A stretch of DNA of 57,314 nt, taken from the IMG/VR virus record IMGVR_UViG_3300020438_000044, positions 1 through 57,314 of that record. One strand, given 5' to 3'. This document shows positions 14,810 to 23,126 of this stretch, piece by piece. Below the pieces are notes generated by a model, which had not been told where the DNA came from, searched no databases, and worked only from the letters and a program-made list of their open reading frames with translations. The stretch's first letter is position 1; each line of letters starts with the position of its first letter. The position numbers were made by a program, and so were the translations under genes. The DNA is from a virus.

Positions 14810-15271
14810 TTGAAAATGTCTGAAAACGTGGTACAAATAACTTGTAAGACATGTGGAAAGAAGTTTAACACTAGGAAATCACATGAATTTCGTAGAAAGT
14901 TCTGTTCACATGAGTGTAGAAAACTAGAAAAAGAAGTAAAACAAATGAAAGCAGTAGCAAAGAAGATAGATGAAGTTAAATTAAGTCCTGCTATGTCTGC
15001 AAACATACGTGGTGAGATAGCTTCATACGTTAAAGACCAAATAAATCTTGCACATACAGTAGTATTAGGTCATACAGAATGGAATCCTACCCAAGCTAGA
15101 GTGTTTGGAATGCTCTTGAACAAGGTAGTGCCAGACTTAAACGCTAATTTTGTACAGCATGAGGTCAACATGAAACAATTAACAGACTTATCTAGGGAAG
15201 AACTAGAGCAAATCGCTCAAGGTGTGTCTGAAATAGACGTTCAAGGAGAAACCATTGAAGATAACAAATAA
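14810..15271 (+). CDS. terS: Terminase small subunit candidate with zinc finger
   Basis: 153 residues from TTG 14810, six bases after CGGAG; an ATG at 14816 is the alternative but lies twelve bases from the ribosome site. The N-terminus has CKTC...CSHEC, a zinc finger of the type seen in HNH and DNA-binding proteins. The rest follows the pattern of small-terminase-like proteins: NPTQARVFGMLLNKVVPDLNA and then LTDLSREELEQIAQG. It should recognise phage DNA for packaging. The large subunit follows after one small gene. The N-terminal zinc finger is unusual for this group. Confidence 0.7.
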   Translation: MKMSENVVQITCKTCGKKFNTRKSHEFRRKFCSHECRKLEKEVKQMKAVAKKIDEVKLSPAMSANIRGEIASYVKDQINLAHTVVLGHTEWNPTQARVFGMLLNKVVPDLNANFVQHEVNMKQLTDLSREELEQIAQGVSEIDVQGETIEDNK

Positions 15272-15476
15272 ACAAAAGGACGCAAAGCCTTCTAATATAA
15301 CTTTACAGGACTTAGGCAAGGCAATGTCGCAGATAGACCTAAGCAATGTGCCACCAAACAAGATACAGAACGCAGTATTCGACCAATTCATGAGAGTAAT
15401 GCAAGACACAGTGCAGTGTGGCAAGACATCATACGAGATAAAGCAAAGCAGAAGGCTTAGAAACAGACTTGGCTAA
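15255..15476 (+). CDS. 73-aa protein between TerS and TerL
   Basis: The TTG start at 15255 is supported by AAGGAG (15243-15248) inside the end of terS. The product is a mainly helical, basic protein with a ...SQIDLSNVPPNKIQNAVFDQFMRVMQD... core and a C-terminal QSRRLRNRLG. It overlaps both terminase genes, so it is probably made in step with them. I do not recognise it; a packaging accessory role is inferred from position only. Confidence 0.65.
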   Translation: MKITNKQKDAKPSNITLQDLGKAMSQIDLSNVPPNKIQNAVFDQFMRVMQDTVQCGKTSYEIKQSRRLRNRLG

Positions 15477-17094
15477 ACTATCTCAGGCAGAAGTCGCCAA
15501 GTATCTACTAAAACTAAGGGATTCTCAGGAATCATTCATAGGTTTTGTACGTTTACAGTACCCAGAATGGGAACTTGCAGACTTCCAAGTAGAATTAATC
15601 AACACATTAGACAGATTAGAGAAAGGAACTCTAGGAAAGAACAACCTTCTCATTACTATGCCACCACGTCACGCCAAATCTACCTTTGGCACAGTCCTAT
15701 TCCCTTCATATTACATGGCTAAGAAGCCAAACAGGTTCACAATGTCCTGTTCCTACAACTCACAACTTGCCACAGACTTTGGCAGACAGATACGTGGGGT
15801 GGTAGAGCAGAAAAACATGAACCAAGCCTTCAAAGACTTTCACTTATCAAGAGATAGCCGTGCCGCAGACGTGTGGCGTACCGAAAGTGGTGGCGCATAC
15901 TTCGCTGTGGGTATCGGTGGTACAACATCTGGACGTCCTGCCAACTTATTAATAGTCGATGACCCAATCAAGTCTCGTGAAGAAGCAGAATCCATGACCC
16001 AACGCAACAAGACATGGAACTATTACACATCAGCACTGGCTACACGTCTTCAACCAGAAAGCGATGGGACTCCTCCACGCCAGATAATAATTTTAACACG
16101 TTGGCATGTGGACGACCTTGCAGGTCGCCTCATGCAGACCGAAGATTGGCAAGAAGGTAGGTGGGAACACGTCAACTTTCCTGCTATCAAAGAAGTAACG
16201 TCAGGTAAAATGAGCAGAAGAATGCTATCAGAAGACGACCCCAACTATCTAACTTCAGAACAGTATTCCAAAGTATCTCCTGCCAAAAGAAACATATCCA
16301 CAACTCAAGAAGAACCATTGTGGAAAGAAAGGTTTCCATTAGACGAACTCAAAAGACGTGAGCGTCTCAACCCACGTGAGTTTGCAAGTCTATACCAACA
16401 GATGCCATACGTAGAAGGTGGTAACTTAATCAAAACAGAATGGTGGCAAAAGTTTCCAGAAGGTCTAACCCCAGAAAACTTTACAAGCTTAGTCATTGGC
16501 GTAGACACAGCCTTCAAGAAGACAGAGACAGCAGACTACTCAGCAGCAGTAGTGGCAGGCATGGATAGAAACGGAGACATGTACATCATAGAAATAGTCC
16601 GTGGCAAGTACGACTTCCCAGAACTCAAGCAACGCCTCATACGCCTCAACAACAAGTGGAGAGGAAAAGGACTCCGTGGCTTATACATAGAAGACAAGGC
16701 ATCTGGTCAATCAATCATACAGGAACTCAAAAGAGAGAGTGGCATATCAATCATTCCATACAAAGTTGTACACGACAAGGTAGCAAGAGTGAACGCTATC
16801 CTCCCTCTCATAGAGGGAGGAAGAGTATACCTTCCACAGACAGCAGATTGGTTAGACTCATTCATAGACGAGACAGTTCAGTTCCCATCTGCCAATCATG
16901 ACGACCAAGTAGATGCCATGACAATAGCACTAGACACACTATCCAGAACCCATGTTGGCTCAGAAGCATGGGAACTTCAAGGCAGTATGTCATCACTCAA
17001 TAATGTTTCACGTGAAACATTGGGCAAGTCTCTATTAGACACAGCAACAAAAATTAAATCTAAATGGACAGGTTGGGGATTGCCGTCTAATTAA
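15469..17094 (+). CDS. terL: Terminase large subunit
   Basis: 541 residues from TTG 15469, overlapping the gene before by eight bases; the ribosome site is weak, so translation is probably coupled. The ATPase domain has Walker A MPPRHAKST (Lys70) and Walker B LLIVDDP (Asp164, Asp165). The RNase-H-like nuclease has GVDTAF (Asp346), IEDKASG (Glu408, Asp409) and HDDQVDAM (Asp479, Asp482). It pumps DNA into the prohead and cuts it. The C-terminal extension after residue 490 is variable, and its DNA contains a perfect parS palindrome encoding VSRET (513-517). Confidence 0.95.
   Translation: MAKLSQAEVAKYLLKLRDSQESFIGFVRLQYPEWELADFQVELINTLDRLEKGTLGKNNLLITMPPRHAKSTFGTVLFPSYYMAKKPNRFTMSCSYNSQLATDFGRQIRGVVEQKNMNQAFKDFHLSRDSRAADVWRTESGGAYFAVGIGGTTSGRPANLLIVDDPIKSREEAESMTQRNKTWNYYTSALATRLQPESDGTPPRQIIILTRWHVDDLAGRLMQTEDWQEGRWEHVNFPAIKEVTSGKMSRRMLSEDDPNYLTSEQYSKVSPAKRNISTTQEEPLWKERFPLDELKRRERLNPREFASLYQQMPYVEGGNLIKTEWWQKFPEGLTPENFTSLVIGVDTAFKKTETADYSAAVVAGMDRNGDMYIIEIVRGKYDFPELKQRLIRLNNKWRGKGLRGLYIEDKASGQSIIQELKRESGISIIPYKVVHDKVARVNAILPLIEGGRVYLPQTADWLDSFIDETVQFPSANHDDQVDAMTIALDTLSRTHVGSEAWELQGSMSSLNNVSRETLGKSLLDTATKIKSKWTGWGLPSN
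17002..17021. promoter_or_regulatory. parS: parS-like ParB-binding site inside terL
   Basis: A 20-bp perfect palindrome, AATGTTTCACGTGAAACATT. The inner 16 bases, TGTTTCACGTGAAACA (17004-17019), equal the widely conserved chromosomal parS consensus bound by ParB/Spo0J. By rough arithmetic, a given 16-mer is expected about 1 in 75,000 times in a genome this size. It lies in the variable C-terminal tail of terL, where codon choice is free to vary. No parA or parB gene is present, so the host ParB would be the reader. Confidence 0.8.
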
Positions 17095-17133
17095 TAGGAA
17101 GACAAATTAAAACTAAAAGAGTATACTTTTCAC

Positions 17134-19068
17134 ATGGCTGATAAAACTGAACCAAGAAATTATAGAAGTGCTGATTATGTTCCTCCTCATAATGATGGGG
17201 TTATAGTTGACCTATCCGAATTTGCAGAACGTATCGTAGCATATGATGACATCTCATCTGACCTAACCGAAGAACAGGAAAGAAAGATTGTAGACTATGT
17301 TAAGTCAATGACTGACATGTCCTACAACAAAATCAGAAACAGGTACGACCACTGGAAAGAAGCAGACAGAGCGCATGACGTCTACGTAAAGCCTGGCACA
17401 ACAGACTTCAGAGAGAAAGCAGTCATTGCAGATACTCGTGCAATAGCAGACACAGTATTAACATACCTCATGGCAGCACTGGGTGGACGTAACCCAATGT
17501 TCCAACTTGAAGGTCTAAACAGAAAGTCTCGACAAGCATCACTCATACTTGAACGTGTCTTACACCAACAGATGAGACGTACAGCAGGCGAAGCACGTCT
17601 TGCACAGATGCTACTCGACAGCATACGATATGGTTTCGCACCAACCAAAGTCGTATGGAACGCAAAGACAAATCAAAACCAGATGATTAACTTTGACCCA
17701 CGCAGAGTATTCCCAGACCCACGTGTCAACTTTGGCGATTGGGAAAACATGCAGTTCGTAGTATTTGCAGACTACGTATCGTACAACTCAATACTCTACA
17801 GTGGTCTATATCCAAAGCTACGTAAGTTCCCAGAATTACGTAAGAAGATGTCGCCACCAAGAAACGCATGGAACGCACATCACTGGCATAAGGAACAGGG
17901 CAGAGGACTTTCAATCGACCCTGCAACAGCCAACCAACGTGAGAGAAAAGACCACGCCTACTTTACACTGGGCGACTCACGTGTACTTGATGAAGCTTGG
18001 GTACGTTTATCTGGACATGAAATTGGAATACCAACCATAGACCAAATCTATCTGGTCATAACAATCCTAGACGAGAACGTAGTTATACGTTTCCAACTGA
18101 ACCCATACGGCAGACAGATGCCTGTAGTTATTGGTGGTCTTTACCAAGACTCCCACAAAACTTATGGGCAGTCTCTCTACGATTTAATTTTACCTATGCA
18201 CGATATAGCAACCTACTTATTGCGTAGCCGTATCGACAACATATCAGCAGCCCTTAACAATCTTATATTCGTTGACCCTACACAAGTGTCTGTACCAGAC
18301 CTTGTGGACAGAAATCCTTGGGGTGTCGTTCGAACTCTGCCAGGCTCTAAGCCAGGTGATGGCGTATTCATAGCGCAAGTTCCAGACGTCACACGTGGAC
18401 ACTTCAGCGATATAAGTGCTATGTCAGAACTCAAACAACGTGTATCAGCAGCGTCTGATGCACAACAAGGTATACCGACACCAGACGTTAGAACAGCCAC
18501 AGAGATACAACGTCTGACCCAACTCGGTTCACAGCGTCTAGGTGTACTAGCACGTATCATGTCAGCAACAACAATGCGTCCTATGGTTCGTATGATGGTT
18601 TCTAATATACAAGATGCCCTTGCTCTTTCTGGTTCTGTCAAGCTTGAGAAAGAAAACATGCCGTCACAATTAGAGGGTATGGTAGAAGATGGATACATGG
18701 ATTTTGATGTATCTAAAGACCTTCAAGGGGACATTGACTATCTAGTAATAGACGGCACTCTTCCCCTTGAACCCACACGCAACGCAGAAACCTGGATGAA
18801 CATGCTACAGATAATGAACCAGACAGGCTTAACAATGGAATACAATGCAGGACAAATCGCAGAGGAAGCCATACGTGCAATGGGAATAACAGACCTAGAC
18901 AGGTTCAGAGTAAACCAAGAGCAAATGAATAAACAAGGTCCGACCCCATCACAGCAAATGCAAATCATGGAGAAGATGCGTGGCGCATCTGTCAAGTCTG
19001 GCGAGGACGTCAACAGAGAAGTAGAACGTGGAAACCTCGTTCCAATGAGAGGTGGTCAAGGTGGATAG
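17134..19068 (+). CDS. Portal protein
   Basis: 644 residues, directly downstream of terL. The features fit podovirus-type portals: a helical N-terminal region with RNRYDHWKEADRAHD, then AVIADTRAIADTVLTYLMAALGG, a wing with FDPRRVFPDPRVNFGDWENM, and a stem/clip region (MPVVIGGLYQDSHKTYGQSLYDLILPMHDIATYLLRSRIDNISAAL) followed by a Gln/Thr-rich helix. Twelve copies form the DNA channel at one vertex. The C-terminus is Gln/Gly-rich and unstructured. No Shine-Dalgarno is obvious before the ATG. Confidence 0.85.
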   Translation: MADKTEPRNYRSADYVPPHNDGVIVDLSEFAERIVAYDDISSDLTEEQERKIVDYVKSMTDMSYNKIRNRYDHWKEADRAHDVYVKPGTTDFREKAVIADTRAIADTVLTYLMAALGGRNPMFQLEGLNRKSRQASLILERVLHQQMRRTAGEARLAQMLLDSIRYGFAPTKVVWNAKTNQNQMINFDPRRVFPDPRVNFGDWENMQFVVFADYVSYNSILYSGLYPKLRKFPELRKKMSPPRNAWNAHHWHKEQGRGLSIDPATANQRERKDHAYFTLGDSRVLDEAWVRLSGHEIGIPTIDQIYLVITILDENVVIRFQLNPYGRQMPVVIGGLYQDSHKTYGQSLYDLILPMHDIATYLLRSRIDNISAALNNLIFVDPTQVSVPDLVDRNPWGVVRTLPGSKPGDGVFIAQVPDVTRGHFSDISAMSELKQRVSAASDAQQGIPTPDVRTATEIQRLTQLGSQRLGVLARIMSATTMRPMVRMMVSNIQDALALSGSVKLEKENMPSQLEGMVEDGYMDFDVSKDLQGDIDYLVIDGTLPLEPTRNAETWMNMLQIMNQTGLTMEYNAGQIAEEAIRAMGITDLDRFRVNQEQMNKQGPTPSQQMQIMEKMRGASVKSGEDVNREVERGNLVPMRGGQGG

Positions 19069-19465
19069 TGACGTTATAAATTTTGTAGAAGAAAAATTTA
19101 AAATCTTCAAAGAAGAGATGCAAAAATCTTTTGACATCAATAACGAAATAATCAAGGAGAATAAAAGCCACATAGAACATTCTATATCACAAGGTCATCA
19201 AAGAGATATTCAAATTCAAAAAATAGAAGGAAGCATAGTTCAGTATGTAAATGAAACAAGAGAGACTTTAAAAAAAGAAATCAAAGAAGAAATCAAAGAA
19301 GAGGTTAATGAAATGTTTCAACAAATTAAAAGCACGATAGATGAATGTGTTGGCAAAATTAATGAGGTTGCATTGGAACAAAGCAAAGTAACCACAGCAG
19401 AAAAATATTCACTTACAAAATCAAAACTGATAAGATTGATGAAAGATATGGGATATTATAAATAA
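19061..19465 (+). CDS. 134-aa coiled-coil protein
   Basis: GTG start at 19061, eight bases after AGAGG, overlapping the portal stop. Almost the whole product is a long charged coiled coil (FVEEKFKIFKEEMQKSFDINNEI... ETLKKEIKEEIKEEVNEMFQQI). It shares one base with the fibre gene that follows (TAATG). Coupling to portal and fibre suggests a structural or fibre-linking role. The function is not known. Confidence 0.65.
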   Translation: MDSDVINFVEEKFKIFKEEMQKSFDINNEIIKENKSHIEHSISQGHQRDIQIQKIEGSIVQYVNETRETLKKEIKEEIKEEVNEMFQQIKSTIDECVGKINEVALEQSKVTTAEKYSLTKSKLIRLMKDMGYYK

Positions 19466-21810
19466 TGGCTATAACTAGACCTACTGGCGAACAACTTCGA
19501 TTTCTTTCTGCTAACACAGGCGAACACATTCTCGACACCTACATGGAAGCAGCAGAAATAGGTGGTCGCCAACTCTCTGACCTTCTTGATGACCTATTCG
19601 ACCCTGCTAACAGTGGTACATTCCGTTCAGAAAATTTTGAGTTTAGATACAATGAAACAACAAGCACCCTACAATTTAGAGCAGGCGTATTCTCAAACTC
19701 AAGTGCAAGCTTTGTAGACGTAACAAGTTTCTTTAGCGTAGAAGGAACATTCAGCACATCAACATCTTACAACAACTTTGACCTTGTAACTGTAGCCAAT
19801 AGTGACGTATACTTAGTACATGGTCTTTCATCACCTTCAACCTTCGGCTCGGAATCTGCATTCATCAGTTCGTCAAGCACGAAGAAAATTGTCGATGTAT
19901 CAGGAGCGCAAGTCCAAGCCGCAATCTCAAGCGACCACAGAGCAGACGCAGCCAAGTACGCAATCACAGCAGAAGACACCTCGTTCACCTTAACCAGTAC
20001 TAATGGTAGTACATCAGGTCTTTTCTCAGCACTTCATTATAATGCAAAGGCAAGTGCCAATGCAACAACAGCAACCACTCAGGCAGGTCTGGCAAGTGAC
20101 CAACGTGCAGACGCAGCCAAATACGCAGTAACTGCACACAACACAACATTCAGTTTAACATCTACGAATGGTGGAACATCTGGTCTTTACTCTTCCCTGC
20201 ATTACGCAACAGAATCATCTAACTCAGCAGCAACAGCGTCAGGTCACAAAGACACAGCATCAAACTTTGCAACTGCACCAACAGGAACTCTATCATCTGG
20301 TTCTGCAAAAGCTTGGGCATTAGGTGGTGGTGCATCTTTTACAATGGCAACAGCCATAGCAGGTTCTAACTTCTCGTCTAAATACTATGCAGACCAATCA
20401 AGCCAACATGCATCAACATCTTTAGGTCACGCAAACACATCAAGCACCCATAAGAATACAGCGTCTGACCATAAAGACGATGCAGGCAAATATGCAGTTA
20501 CAGCACATAATACTACATTCACATTGACATCTACAAATGGTGGCACGTCTGGATTATATTCTGCATTGCATTACGCAACAGAATCAGCCAACAGTGCAAC
20601 AGACTCAGCAACTGCTAAGACAGGAGCTGAAACTGCAAGAACTGGTGCAGAAACAGCCGAGACTGATGCACAGACAGCTCAAGCTGCCAGTGAGGCAGCT
20701 CGTGATGCAAGTGTCGTAGCAAAGACTGCATCTGAAACTGCTCGTGATGCGAGTGTTACAGCTAAGACTGCTAGTGAGACAGCTCGAGATGCTAGTGTTG
20801 TGGCAAAAAATTCTAGCGAAACAGCTCGAGATGCAAGTATAGCAGCTAAGAATTTGTCCGAAACTGCTAAAACTAACGCAGAGACTGCTGAAACAAATGC
20901 AGAGACAGCCGAAACTAACGCATCTGCCAGTGCAACAGCAGCAGCAAATAGTGCTACAGCCGCATCTAATACAGCCTCTACAATAGGCACTATAGATAGT
21001 TTATCTGATGTGACTATTACTTCAGTAGCTGATAATGAAGTAATAGCTTATGATAGTTCGTCATCAAAATTTATTAATCAAACAGCAGCCGAAGCAGGAA
21101 TAGCAACTACTGCTTATACTGATACTGCTATTAGTAATCTTGTAGATAGTTCACCTGCAGCTCTAAATACACTTAATGAATTAGCATCAGCTCTTGGTGA
21201 TGATGCAAACTTCTCAACTACAGTTACTAATTCAATCGCTACTAAGATGCCATTAGCAGGTGGCACATTTACTGGTGATGTAACTATAAGCTCTGGAACA
21301 AGTGGAGATGCTGTTTTAACAATAGAAGCTGACACTGATAATAATGATGAAAATGACCACCCAGAAATACTTTTTAAACAAGATGGTGGAATACCAGAGG
21401 GTGGGATTAAATTAGCAAATAATAAAACAGCCGTGTGGAATAGTGTTAGTACAGGTGGTGGCTTATCATTTAGAACTGGTACTGCTGATACTGGTTATAG
21501 CAATGCCACTGAAAGAATGGAAATTTCATCAATAGGAGACATAACATTAAAAGGAGCAAGCCATGATGTTGTTTGGGATACTTCAGAAAATTCTTTAGAG
21601 TTTGCTGATAATGCTAAAATTACATTTGGAAATACTCCTGACACTACAATATCAAGAGCAAGTGCTGGAGTAGTCAATATAAATTCAAATGCAATATTAA
21701 CTTCAGCAACTGGTGCTGCTATATCTCATACTCAAGCCTCTTCAACAATAACTGACTTTGCCTCGGCAGCAAGTGCTGAAGCAATCCCATTTGCAATCGC
21801 ATTAGGATAA
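19465..21810 (+). CDS. Tail fibre protein with repeated KYA/YYA modules
   Basis: 781 residues. Residues 1-110 form an N-terminal attachment-like domain (ILDTYMEAAEIGGRQLSDLLDDLF... LQFRAGVFS) that resembles the start of the 519-aa protein at 32509. Residues 150-380 repeat a unit SDxRADAAKYAVTAHNTTFxL-TSTNGGTSGLYSxLHYATES three times, and KYYADQSS segments also occur. Residues 390-500 are a long Ala/Thr/Glu/Ser coiled coil (ETARDASVVAKTAS repeats). The C-terminal part has TFTGDVTISSG and a VVWDTSENSLEFADNAKITFG block shared with the 677-aa fibre. It should bind the host surface. Codon use turns clearly more GAT/ACT/AAT-rich after about 21000. Confidence 0.8.
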   Translation: MAITRPTGEQLRFLSANTGEHILDTYMEAAEIGGRQLSDLLDDLFDPANSGTFRSENFEFRYNETTSTLQFRAGVFSNSSASFVDVTSFFSVEGTFSTSTSYNNFDLVTVANSDVYLVHGLSSPSTFGSESAFISSSSTKKIVDVSGAQVQAAISSDHRADAAKYAITAEDTSFTLTSTNGSTSGLFSALHYNAKASANATTATTQAGLASDQRADAAKYAVTAHNTTFSLTSTNGGTSGLYSSLHYATESSNSAATASGHKDTASNFATAPTGTLSSGSAKAWALGGGASFTMATAIAGSNFSSKYYADQSSQHASTSLGHANTSSTHKNTASDHKDDAGKYAVTAHNTTFTLTSTNGGTSGLYSALHYATESANSATDSATAKTGAETARTGAETAETDAQTAQAASEAARDASVVAKTASETARDASVTAKTASETARDASVVAKNSSETARDASIAAKNLSETAKTNAETAETNAETAETNASASATAAANSATAASNTASTIGTIDSLSDVTITSVADNEVIAYDSSSSKFINQTAAEAGIATTAYTDTAISNLVDSSPAALNTLNELASALGDDANFSTTVTNSIATKMPLAGGTFTGDVTISSGTSGDAVLTIEADTDNNDENDHPEILFKQDGGIPEGGIKLANNKTAVWNSVSTGGGLSFRTGTADTGYSNATERMEISSIGDITLKGASHDVVWDTSENSLEFADNAKITFGNTPDTTISRASAGVVNINSNAILTSATGAAISHTQASSTITDFASAASAEAIPFAIALG

Positions 21811-21814
21811 TAAT

Positions 21815-22138
21815 ATGCCAAATAACTTTAAATTAAAAACTGCTCAAACTACTGCTTCTTTAGTAACCATGTACACAGCCACAAGTGTCACAACAACAGT
21901 CATTGGAATGACAATGGCTAACATTAGTGCAAGTTCGGTTACTGCAAGTGTAAAGATTGTAAAAGATGGTGGAACAGATATTTACATTATCAAAGATGCA
22001 CCCATAGCTGTTGGCAGTTCGCTAGTTGTAGTAGGTGGAAATCAAAAAGTAGTCTTAGAAGCTGACGATGCAATTCAAATTGTTTCAAGTGTAACAGCTA
22101 CTGTTGAGGTCAGTTTATCTATATTGGAGATGAGCTAA
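21815..22138 (+). CDS. 107-aa small beta-rich virion protein
   Basis: Starts MPNNFKLKTAQTTASLVTMY and is mostly Thr/Ser/Val beta strands (TSVTTTVIGMTMANISASSVTASVKIVKDGGTDIYIIKD). This pattern is common among small proteins encoded between fibre genes in marine phages, thought to be jelly-roll or Ig-like tail parts. It lies four bases after the fibre stop and one base before the next start. The structural role is inferred from place and composition. Confidence 0.65.
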   Translation: MPNNFKLKTAQTTASLVTMYTATSVTTTVIGMTMANISASSVTASVKIVKDGGTDIYIIKDAPIAVGSSLVVVGGNQKVVLEADDAIQIVSSVTATVEVSLSILEMS

Positions 22139-22139
22139 T

Positions 22140-22814
22140 ATGTCTTACATAGGTCAAAATACAAATAATTCTAATTTTCCAATAGATGTAGCACAACAAT
22201 CAGATTTATTAAACGATGACAATCAACATAAAAAACTACTCAGTACAATAGATGCAGCAGGAGTAGCTAATCCTATATTTTCATCTTCAGTTATTACTGA
22301 TGATTATGATTATTATGATGTTTATGTGTACGATGTAAAAGTTACTTCAAATTCAAGTAATGCATCAAATTATATTTGGTGCAGATTTAATCAAAGTGGA
22401 TCAGAAGTAACTGGTACAAAGTACATGACCAGAGGTTATCATATAGGTATGAAAAGAGGTGACACTTGGGAAACTGGTGGTTGGGCGTATACTCAACAAT
22501 ATCAAATTTATTTAGTTGGTGCTAATCAAACTGATATTGCTCTTGGTGTAGATTCACAAGCTACATTTCATGCTTGGTATAGGTTTTACAATCTGCGTAG
22601 CACAACAACTTACAAAGGTGTTAGAGAATTAGATGCTCAGTATTGGAGTTTCGATGATAATTATGGTTCACCATATTATGTACACCCATTTGGATTTTTA
22701 GATGATGGTACTTCAACTTCATACGATACAAAAGTTGATGGCATAAAATTTGGAGTTGGTTATGGAAGTCCTTTTACTCAAGGTACATTCAAATTGTATG
22801 GGTGGAAAAAATAA
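22140..22814 (+). CDS. Receptor-binding/tail-tip protein
   Basis: 224 residues, beginning MSYIGQNTNNSNF like the 677-aa fibre (MSYIGRSSDGF). The body is Tyr/Trp/Asp-rich beta sandwich and ends GTFKLYGWKK, an ending typical of phage tail-tip adhesins in marine metagenomes. It is followed at once by a chaperone gene, the usual adhesin-chaperone pairing. It probably contacts the receptor directly. Confidence 0.65.
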   Translation: MSYIGQNTNNSNFPIDVAQQSDLLNDDNQHKKLLSTIDAAGVANPIFSSSVITDDYDYYDVYVYDVKVTSNSSNASNYIWCRFNQSGSEVTGTKYMTRGYHIGMKRGDTWETGGWAYTQQYQIYLVGANQTDIALGVDSQATFHAWYRFYNLRSTTTYKGVRELDAQYWSFDDNYGSPYYVHPFGFLDDGTSTSYDTKVDGIKFGVGYGSPFTQGTFKLYGWKK

Positions 22815-23107
22815 TGAGTGAAACAATATACAAAAGTGTTGATGGTGTTAAAATTCCTCTTTCAGAAGAAGAATTAGCACAAAGAGAAATAGATATAAAA
22901 AATGATCTAGATAATTTACCGATGTTTAAATTGGAAGCTTTAAGACAGGATAGAACACCTCTGTTAGAAGAAGCTGATTATAAGATAAATACTCTTGTCG
23001 ATAATGGTGCAGATGCAACTGCTTGGAGAAAGTATAGGCAAGAATTAAGAGATATTACCAATACGTCTGATTTAGATAATGTTACTTTTCCAACTAAACC
23101 AAGTTAA
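22814..23107 (+). CDS. Tail fibre assembly chaperone-like protein
   Basis: 97 residues from the ATG of a TAATG overlap (MSETIYK...). The C-terminal half has the Phage_tail_APC pattern: LEALRQDRTPLLEEADYKINTL, then ATAWRKYRQELRDITN. Such proteins help fold or trimerise the adhesin encoded just upstream. The N-terminal half probably recognises its partner. Confidence 0.7.
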   Translation: MSETIYKSVDGVKIPLSEEELAQREIDIKNDLDNLPMFKLEALRQDRTPLLEEADYKINTLVDNGADATAWRKYRQELRDITNTSDLDNVTFPTKPS

Positions 23108-23126
23108 AAGATAAGGAAAAATTAAA

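Noticed and set aside
16286-16296. DnaA box-like ATATCCACA, also near 32527, as origin signals
   Set aside because: Each has one mismatch to TTATCCACA, they are isolated and lie in structural genes, so chance is enough.
20679-20990. Minus-strand reading frame of 103 codons opposite the fibre coiled coil
   Set aside because: It is the mirror of an Ala/Ser/Thr repeat, with the low-complexity composition expected of a shadow frame, and has no ribosome site.
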